Source of the DNA: Gammaproteobacteria bacterium
GTDB taxonomy: Bacteria > Pseudomonadota > Gammaproteobacteria > Pseudomonadales > Halieaceae
Length of the DNA stretch: 11,258 bases
Direction: 5' to 3'
NCBI GenBank assembly: GCA_029859085.1
Contig: JAOUDU010000038.1
Location: forward strand, 1 to 11,258
Every line of letters starts with the position of its first letter. Position 1 is the stretch's first letter. Made by a program: the position numbers and the translations under genes. The notes beneath the pieces are model-generated. The model had not been told where the DNA came from. It saw nothing but the letters and a program-made list of their open reading frames with translations, and did no database searches. Positions 7,743-11,258 of this stretch are shown one piece after another.

Positions 7743-9115
7743 GCCTGCACCTGTACAACACCATGAGCGGGCGGAAGGAGCTGTTTGAGCCGCTGGTGCC
7801 CGATACCGTGACCATGTATGTATGCGGGCCCACGGTGTACAACCTGGCCCATATCGGCAACGCCCGGCCGGTGGTCGTATTCGACACACTGTTCCGCCTG
7901 TTGCAGACCCAGTTCGACACGGTCACCTACGCCCGCAATATCACCGACGTGGATGACAAGATCATCGCGGCGGCCAGAGAGGGGCAGCGCAGCATCGAGT
8001 CGGTGACGGATGAGTTCACCGCCAAGTACCGCGAGGATATGGCCCAGCTCAACGCGCTGCCGCCAACCCTGGAACCCCACGCTACCCACAATATCGACGC
8101 GATGCTGGCGCTGACCACCACCCTGATCCAGAAGGGCCACGCCTACGAATCCCGGGGGCATGTGCTGTTCGCGGTGGAGTCCATGCCGGACTACGGCAAG
8201 CTGTCGCGGCGCTCGCTGGACGATATGCTGGCGGGCGCGCGGGTGGAAGTGGCCGACTACAAGCGCCACCCGGGGGATTTCGTGCTGTGGAAGCCGGCGG
8301 CGGCCGATGAACCGGGCTGGGACAGCCCCTGGGGGCGCGGCCGGCCCGGCTGGCACCTGGAGTGCTCCGCGATGATCCGCGCCCACCTTGGGGAGACCAT
8401 CGATATCCACGGCGGCGGCCGCGACCTGATTTTCCCGCACCACGAGAACGAGATTGCCCAGAGCCGTTGCGCCCACGGCGGGGATTACGTGCGCTACTGG
8501 ATGCACAACGCGTTCCTGGATATCGACGGTGAGAAAATGTCCAAGTCCCTGGGCAATTTCCGCACCGTCCGCGACCTGCTGCAGCACTACCGCGGCGAGG
8601 TGTTGCGCTTCGCGCTGCTGTCGGCGCACTACCGCTCGCCGATGAATTTCTCCGCCGACCTGCTGGCCCAGGCCCAGGCGACGCTGGACAGCCTCTACGG
8701 CACCCTGCGGCAGGTGCAGGATATCGAGCTGGACGTGGAAGTGCCGCTGGCCGACGAGTCTTTCTACCAGGCCCTGAACGACGATCTCAATACGCCGGTG
8801 GCCATCGCCGAACTGCACGCCCTCGCCGGGCGCTTGCACAAGGCCTCCGCCGGGGAGAAGCCGGTGCTGAAAGCGCGCATGCTGGCGGCGGGTAACCTGT
8901 TGGGTATCCTGCAGCAGGACCCGCAGGCATGGTTGCAGTGGGGCGCTGCTGGAGATGCCATCTCAGCGGATGCGATCGAGGCGCTGATCGCGGAGCGGCA
9001 GGAGGCGAAACTGGCGAAGAACTACCCCCGGGCCGATGAAATCCGCCAGGAACTACTGGCCCAGGGTGTGGTGCTGGAGGATTCCCGGGAGGGAACCCAG
9101 TGGCGGCGCGGGTAG
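7739..9115 (+). CDS. cysS: Cysteinyl-tRNA synthetase
   Basis: CysRS is a class I synthetase that charges tRNA-Cys in the cytoplasm. At 458 residues it is full length (E. coli 461). The zinc ligands that select cysteine are all present: C29 in [11 protein letters not shown]209 in WHLECSAM, and H234 and E238 in HHENEIAQS. The HIGH motif appears as HIGN (38-41), a common bacterial CysRS form, and KMSKS is intact at 266-270 ([12 protein letters not shown]). The start is GTG at 7739, overlapping the glnS stop by four bases, with a strong AGGGAGG at 7723-7729 inside the end of glnS. Paired synthetase genes in this order are known from Pseudomonas. The next gene, folD, converges from the minus strand. 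Confidence 0.98.
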   Translation: MSLHLYNTMSGRKELFEPLVPDTVTMYVCGPTVYNLAHIGNARPVVVFDTLFRLLQTQFDTVTYARNITDVDDKIIAAAREGQRSIESVTDEFTAKYREDMAQLNALPPTLEPHATHNIDAMLALTTTLIQKGHAYESRGHVLFAVESMPDYGKLSRRSLDDMLAGARVEVADYKRHPGDFVLWKPAAADEPGWDSPWGRGRPGWHLECSAMIRAHLGETIDIHGGGRDLIFPHHENEIAQSRCAHGGDYVRYWMHNAFLDIDGEKMSKSLGNFRTVRDLLQHYRGEVLRFALLSAHYRSPMNFSADLLAQAQATLDSLYGTLRQVQDIELDVEVPLADESFYQALNDDLNTPVAIAELHALAGRLHKASAGEKPVLKARMLAAGNLLGILQQDPQAWLQWGAAGDAISADAIEALIAERQEAKLAKNYPRADEIRQELLAQGVVLEDSREGTQWRRG

Positions 9116-9137
9116 GCCAGGGTCCGGCGAAGTTTTT

Positions 9138-9155
9138 GGTCGAATAAATTCGACC
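9138..9155. repeat. Hairpin between cysS and folD (first)
   Basis: GGTCGAA (9138-9144) and TTCGACC (9149-9155) form a perfect 7-bp stem with a TAAA loop, 23 bases after the cysS stop. A TTTTT run lies before it on the plus strand, not after it, so it is not a standard intrinsic terminator for cysS. On the minus strand it is followed by A residues. It may still stabilise or end the converging transcripts. Confidence 0.6.
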
Positions 9156-9185
9156 CTCCGCGGTTATGTAGGGCCGAAGGACCAG

Positions 9186-9225
9186 CCCCGTTTTATCGGG
9201 TATTTATTCAGCCAAAACGACGGGG
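9186..9225. repeat. Bulged inverted repeat between cysS and folD (second)
   Basis: CCCCGTTTT (9186-9194) can pair with AAAACGACGGGG (9214-9225), leaving a bulge and a 19-base loop. It lies 16 bases beyond the folD stop codon in the minus-strand direction. Neither strand has the T-run of a classical terminator after the stem. With the first hairpin it fills most of the 125-base convergent gap. Confidence 0.4.
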
Positions 9226-9240
9226 CATGCAGGGCAGAAT

Positions 9241-10116
9241 CTATTCGGCCCAAACCCGCCAGTCGCCCGCACCCCCCAGGCTTTTTTCCCCCGACTGGAC
9301 ACTCTGCATGATCAGCGTATTGATGGTCATCGGGCCGACCCCGCCCGGTACCGGGGTGTAGGCGCTGGCCTTGTCCAGCAGGGCTGACAGCTCGATATCC
9401 CCCACGCCGCCGGGGTGGTAGCCGGCGTCCACCACCACCGCGCCGGCTTTTACCCAGTCCGCCTTGATGAATTCCGGTTTGCCCACCGCGCCCACCAGGA
9501 TATCCGCCTGGGCGACCAGGGCGGGCAGGTTCTTCGTGCGGGAATGGCAGATGGTGACGGTGGCGTTCTTCTGCAGCAGCATCATTGCCATCGGTTTGCC
9601 GAGGATCGGGCTGCGGCCCACGACCACCGCGTGTTTTCCCTCGATCTCCACCTGGTAGTGCTCGAGGATGCGCATGATGCCCTGGGGCGTGGCGCAGCCG
9701 TAGGCTTCCTCTCCCATGGCCATGCGCCCGAATCCCAGGCAGGTAACGCCGTCCACATCCTTGCTCAGCGCAATGGCATCAAAACAGGCGCGTTCATCGA
9801 TCTGCGGCGGCACCGGGTGCTGCAGCAGGATGCCGTGGACCTCCGGGTTGGCGTTCAACTCCTCGATCTTGGCCAGCAACTGCGCGGTCGTGGTAGCGGC
9901 GGGCAGCTCCACCGCGAGGGAGTCCATGCCCACCCGGCGGCAGGCGTTGCCCTTCATCTTGACGTAGGTGGCGGAGGCCGGGTCATCACCGACCAGGATG
10001 GTGGCCAGGATGGGGGCTTTACCCCCCGATTTTTCCTTCAGGCGCTTGACGCGCTGCAGCAGGTCAGCCTCGGTTTGGGCTGCCAGGGATTTGCCGTCCA
10101 GGACGAGTGCGGGCAT
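9241..10116 (-). CDS. folD: Bifunctional methylene-THF dehydrogenase / methenyl-THF cyclohydrolase
   Basis: FolD oxidises 5,10-methylene-THF with NADP and hydrolyses the product to 10-formyl-THF, supplying one-carbon units for purines and initiator tRNA. The product is 291 residues (E. coli 288). The catalytic Y51-x3-K55 lies in [10 protein letters not shown], with Q99 in ILLQHPVP and D122 in SKDVDG. The NADP-binding loop is [13 protein letters not shown] (about 165-176), and the C-terminal signature is [11 protein letters not shown] (254-264). The ATG at 10116 follows AAGGA at a good distance; upstream in-frame codons to 10233 are not family-like. The sequence differs from the E. coli/Pseudomonas type: [19 protein letters not shown] replaces DGFHPYN-GRL, and LLQHPVP replaces LVQLPLP. 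It may therefore belong to another FolD clade, possibly acquired by transfer. The reaction is well supported; the origin is inference. Confidence 0.96.
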   Translation of the reverse strand: MPALVLDGKSLAAQTEADLLQRVKRLKEKSGGKAPILATILVGDDPASATYVKMKGNACRRVGMDSLAVELPAATTTAQLLAKIEELNANPEVHGILLQHPVPPQIDERACFDAIALSKDVDGVTCLGFGRMAMGEEAYGCATPQGIMRILEHYQVEIEGKHAVVVGRSPILGKPMAMMLLQKNATVTICHSRTKNLPALVAQADILVGAVGKPEFIKADWVKAGAVVVDAGYHPGGVGDIELSALLDKASAYTPVPGGVGPMTINTLIMQSVQSGEKSLGGAGDWRVWAE

Positions 10117-10142
10117 TTTGCGGGGATCCTTTTGCTGGTTTG

Positions 10143-10171
10143 TTAAGAGTGGCGTATCTGGTGCGGGGCAA
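10143..10171 (-). promoter_or_regulatory. Weak candidate promoter of folD
   Basis: On the minus strand TTGCCC (10171-10166) and TCTTAA (10148-10143) are 17 bases apart, 27 bases before the folD ATG. Both boxes are imperfect. It is the best pair I see between folD and the tRNA promoter. Confidence 0.3.
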
Positions 10172-10241
10172 TTGTCCCACGAGCCGGCCCCGATGGGAAA
10201 GGGCAAAACCCCAAAACCCCGGCAATAAGCCACCCCCGGCG

Positions 10242-10270
10242 TTGACGCTTACTGCGCCGGTGAGTATGAT
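10242..10270 (+). promoter_or_regulatory. Strong sigma70 promoter of the tRNA-Pro / tRNA-His unit
   Basis: TTGACG (10242-10247), a 17-base spacer and TATGAT (10265-10270) make the best promoter match in the window. GCGCCCTC follows the -10 box, a GC-rich discriminator of the type associated with stringent control of stable RNA genes. The start would be near 10277, about 43 bases before tRNA-Pro. One arm of a 12-bp inverted repeat lies within the spacer. Confidence 0.75.
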
Positions 10271-10315
10271 GCGCCCTCCTGAAAACGGGGGCTGGCGCCT
10301 GCGCCGGCGCAGTAA
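10249..10315. repeat. 12-bp perfect inverted repeat bracketing the tRNA promoter -10 and start site
   Basis: The left arm TTACTGCGCCGG (10249-10260) is in the -35/-10 spacer. The right arm CCGGCGCAGTAA (10304-10315) is in the leader, 4 bases before tRNA-Pro. The arms are exact reverse complements separated by 43 bases that hold the -10 box and the transcription start. The right arm is also part of a 14-bp perfect palindrome, CTGCGCCGGCGCAG (10299-10312). Confidence 0.7.
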
Positions 10316-10319
10316 CAAT

Positions 10320-10396
10320 CGGGGTATAGCGCAGTCTGGTAGCGCGCCTGCTTTGGGAGCAGGATGTCGGGAGTTCGAATCTCTCTACCCCGACCA
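10320..10396 (+). tRNA. tRNA-Pro(UGG)
   Basis: The 77-nt gene folds fully: acceptor CGGGGTA with TACCCCG, D stem GCGC/GCGC, anticodon stem CCTGC/GCAGG with loop TTTGGGA (anticodon TGG, 10354-10356), T stem GGGAG/CTCTC with loop TTCGAAT, discriminator A and encoded CCA. A C at position 1 is usual for bacterial tRNA-Pro. It is the first gene after the strong promoter and is 55 bases before tRNA-His. Confidence 0.97.
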
Positions 10397-10451
10397 CTTT
10401 CCACGTCACACCCGGGAGAGTGGTATATACCGGTTTTCAACAGCGCACGAT

Positions 10452-10528
10452 GGTGGCCGTAGCTCATCAGGTAGAGCACTGGATTGTGACTCCGGAGGTG
10501 GCGGGTTCGAGACCCGTCGGCCACCCCA
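10452..10528 (+). tRNA. tRNA-His(GUG) with encoded G-1
   Basis: The gene carries the extra 5' G (G-1 at 10452) facing C73, the identity element for HisRS. The acceptor is GTGGCCG with CGGCCAC, D stem GCTC/GAGC, anticodon stem CTGGA/TCCGG with loop TTGTGAC (anticodon GTG, 10486-10488), T stem GCGGG/CCCGT, and encoded CCA. It is probably cotranscribed with tRNA-Pro. A T5 run lies at 10539-10543, but no hairpin other than the tRNA itself precedes it. Its 3' end borders the degraded region. Confidence 0.97.
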
Positions 10529-10727
10529 TTAAAGCCCCTTTTTGAGGCGTAATTGCCTCGGCAGTGGGTTTACCATCAGCTTCCTGCCACAGCCTGAACC
10601 CTCCCTTGAACGCATTGGCGTTTTCGCCCGGGTGAACCCCCGGCGGCGGATCATCGAGGCGGCGCGCGTTGCCGCCGCCGACCACGACATAATCGGGCTC
10701 CAGGGCCGGCATCGCCGCGTTGCTCAC
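10529..10727 (-). pseudogene. C-terminal remnant of a ROK-family (polyphosphate-glucokinase-like) sugar kinase
   Basis: The minus-strand frame from GTG at 10727 reads LEPDYVVVGGGNARRLD, then PPPGV, then GENANAFKGGFRLWQEA. This resembles the C-terminal end of ROK-type glucokinases, where a hydrophobic strand leads into a GGGN turn and the chain ends soon after GGFRLWE. The ATP-binding N-terminus and the catalytic and zinc-binding centre of a ROK kinase are absent. After the expected end near 10572 there is no stop codon; the frame runs on into the antisense of tRNA-His. Only about 50 residues of a protein several hundred long survive, so the gene cannot work. It joins directly to the GH15 remnant at a GTGA overlap. 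The family call comes from recalled motifs, not a search. Confidence 0.6.
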
Positions 10728-11019
10728 GTGCTGTCGTCGTCCGCGCGCTCATGGCTCCAGGTCATCCGGCGGTGCCGCGACAGATCCTGCCAGCCGTCGG
10801 ATACGCCAACGAAGGCGACGGAGCGCTGCAACCAGCCGGCGGGGCAGGCCAGTGCCAGCGCCACGCTGTCGCGCCGGGCGAACAGCATCGGTATCCCCTT
10901 GAGCTCGCCCAGCTGTGCACTGTTGCAAGCGCCGCTGTTGCCAAGGTGCGGTGACAGCAGCGCGAACAGTCAATAGTAGGCGACGGGATCCTTGAGCGGG
11001 GTAAAACGGATGCGCTGCC
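10724..11019 (-). pseudogene. Remnant of a GH15 glucan-1,4-alpha-glucosidase-like protein (N-terminal beta-sandwich domain)
   Basis: One minus-strand frame reads WQRIRFTPLKDPVAYY, stop (TGA 10972-10970), then LFALLSPHLGNSG, GIPMLFARRDSVALALAC, VAFVGVSDGWQDLSRHRRM and TWSHERA, ending at TGA 10726-10724. The PHL-N-G, FARRDSVALALAC and SDGWQDL blocks resemble the glucodextranase-type N-terminal domain of bacterial GH15 glucoamylases, where a charged residue would be expected at the stop (CGA to TGA would explain it). The sequence breaks off where such proteins normally continue to a GNVAL block, and the whole (alpha/alpha)6 catalytic domain is missing. The 81-codon piece after the stop keeps protein-like sequence, so decay seems recent. 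The upstream limit near 11019 is approximate. Confidence 0.6.
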
Positions 11020-11037
11020 ACGCCTGCTGCCGGATTT

Positions 11038-11256
11038 TCACCTGCCCGCTGCCTGCTTCGTGAGTCCCAGGTACCACTGCTTTCCCAGCAGCGGCTTGGT
11101 GGTCAGTTTGCTCTCCACTTTCAGTCCGGCAGCGGCAATATCGGCTGAAATCGTGTTGAAGGAAATGGGTACCCTGTCTGTCGCAGGCTCGCGCCGCAAG
11201 CGGTTCCGGAGCAGGAACGCCGCGGAGCTGACAGACGGGCTGCAGAAAAATGACAT
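11038..11256 (-). CDS. Unassigned 72-codon frame, possible gene fragment
   Basis: I do not recognise this protein. The ATG is three bases from the window edge and may not be the true start; the frame ends at TGA 11040-11038. The second half (PISFNTISADIAAAGLKVES, then LGKQWYLGLTK) looks like a real protein end, whereas the first half is arginine- and serine-rich like a random frame. It precedes the GH15 remnant on the same strand in a different frame. It could be a fragment of another decayed gene, or GH15 sequence shifted in frame. No intact plus-strand gene was seen opposite it. Confidence 0.25.
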   Translation of the reverse strand: MSFFCSPSVSSAAFLLRNRLRREPATDRVPISFNTISADIAAAGLKVESKLTTKPLLGKQWYLGLTKQAAGR

Positions 11257-11258
11257 GA

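Noticed and set aside
7655..8839. 394-codon minus-strand frame opposite cysS
   Set aside because: It is antisense to a CysRS with intact zinc ligands and KMSKS. No motif of its own.
10117..10233. N-terminal extension of folD to 10233
   Set aside because: The 39 extra codons do not match FolD, and the ATG at 10116 has AAGGA before it.
10422..10431. Palindrome GGTATATACC between the two tRNA genes
   Set aside because: Ten bases, with no -35 partner at a proper distance and no sign of function. It could be chance.
10249..10524. Minus-strand frames across the tRNA genes (containing GREIRTPDI and GLEPATSGVTIQ)
   Set aside because: These are well-known false proteins arising from the antisense of tRNA genes; the tRNA folds explain the sequence.
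10544..10559. GAGGC / GCCTC hairpin after tRNA-His as a terminator
   Set aside because: The T5 run comes before the stem rather than after it, and the stem is only five pairs, so it is not an intrinsic terminator on either strand.
10542..10976. 144-codon plus-strand frame after tRNA-His
   Set aside because: Its composition is shadow-like and it lies opposite the minus-strand frames with GH15 and ROK motifs.
1..11258. CRISPR array, insertion sequence, phage or toxin-antitoxin module
   Set aside because: No regularly spaced repeats, transposase motifs, terminal inverted repeats or paired small genes were seen.

Overview
The window looks like a chromosomal housekeeping segment of a GC-rich gammaproteobacterium close to the Pseudomonas/Cellvibrionales/Halieaceae side of the class. 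That placement rests on recalled protein similarity (Pseudomonas-like GlnRS, AcnB, MiaE) and on gene order (lpxH-ppiB divergent from glnS-cysS, then folD and tRNA genes). No database search was run.

Layout. Positions 1-645 (minus) hold the N-terminal 215 residues of an acyltransferase-3 membrane protein cut by the window edge. Its apparent ATG sits immediately after the U-tract of the acnB terminator. acnB (691-3306, minus) encodes a full-length aconitase B. A divergent intergenic region holds the acnB promoter, overlapped by a perfect inverted repeat. It is followed by a two-gene plus-strand unit: a DUF1289 cysteine-motif protein, and MiaE, overlapping by GTGA. A short AT-rich convergent gap separates miaE from the minus-strand pair ppiB-lpxH. 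The ppiB/glnS divergent region feeds glnS-cysS (plus, GTGA overlap). cysS converges on folD (minus), with two hairpins between them. folD diverges from a strong promoter that reads tRNA-Pro(UGG) and tRNA-His(GUG).

The last 730 bases, after tRNA-His, contain no intact gene that I can identify. On the minus strand there are remnants of a GH15 glucan-1,4-alpha-glucosidase-like N-terminal domain (with an in-frame stop) and of the C-terminus of a ROK / polyphosphate-glucokinase-like sugar kinase. The two are fused end to end, as if a glycan-utilisation locus had been deleted and is decaying beside the tRNA gene.

Most genes serve central functions: TCA cycle (AcnB), tRNA charging (GlnS, CysS), tRNA hypermodification (MiaE), lipid A synthesis (LpxH), protein folding (PpiB) and one-carbon metabolism (FolD). 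I see no CRISPR array, insertion sequence, phage module or clearly new multi-gene system. The parts most worth a second look are the inverted-repeat architecture around the tRNA promoter, the decayed GH15/ROK junction, the terminator/start-codon overlap downstream of acnB, the DUF1289-MiaE coupling and the atypical FolD.
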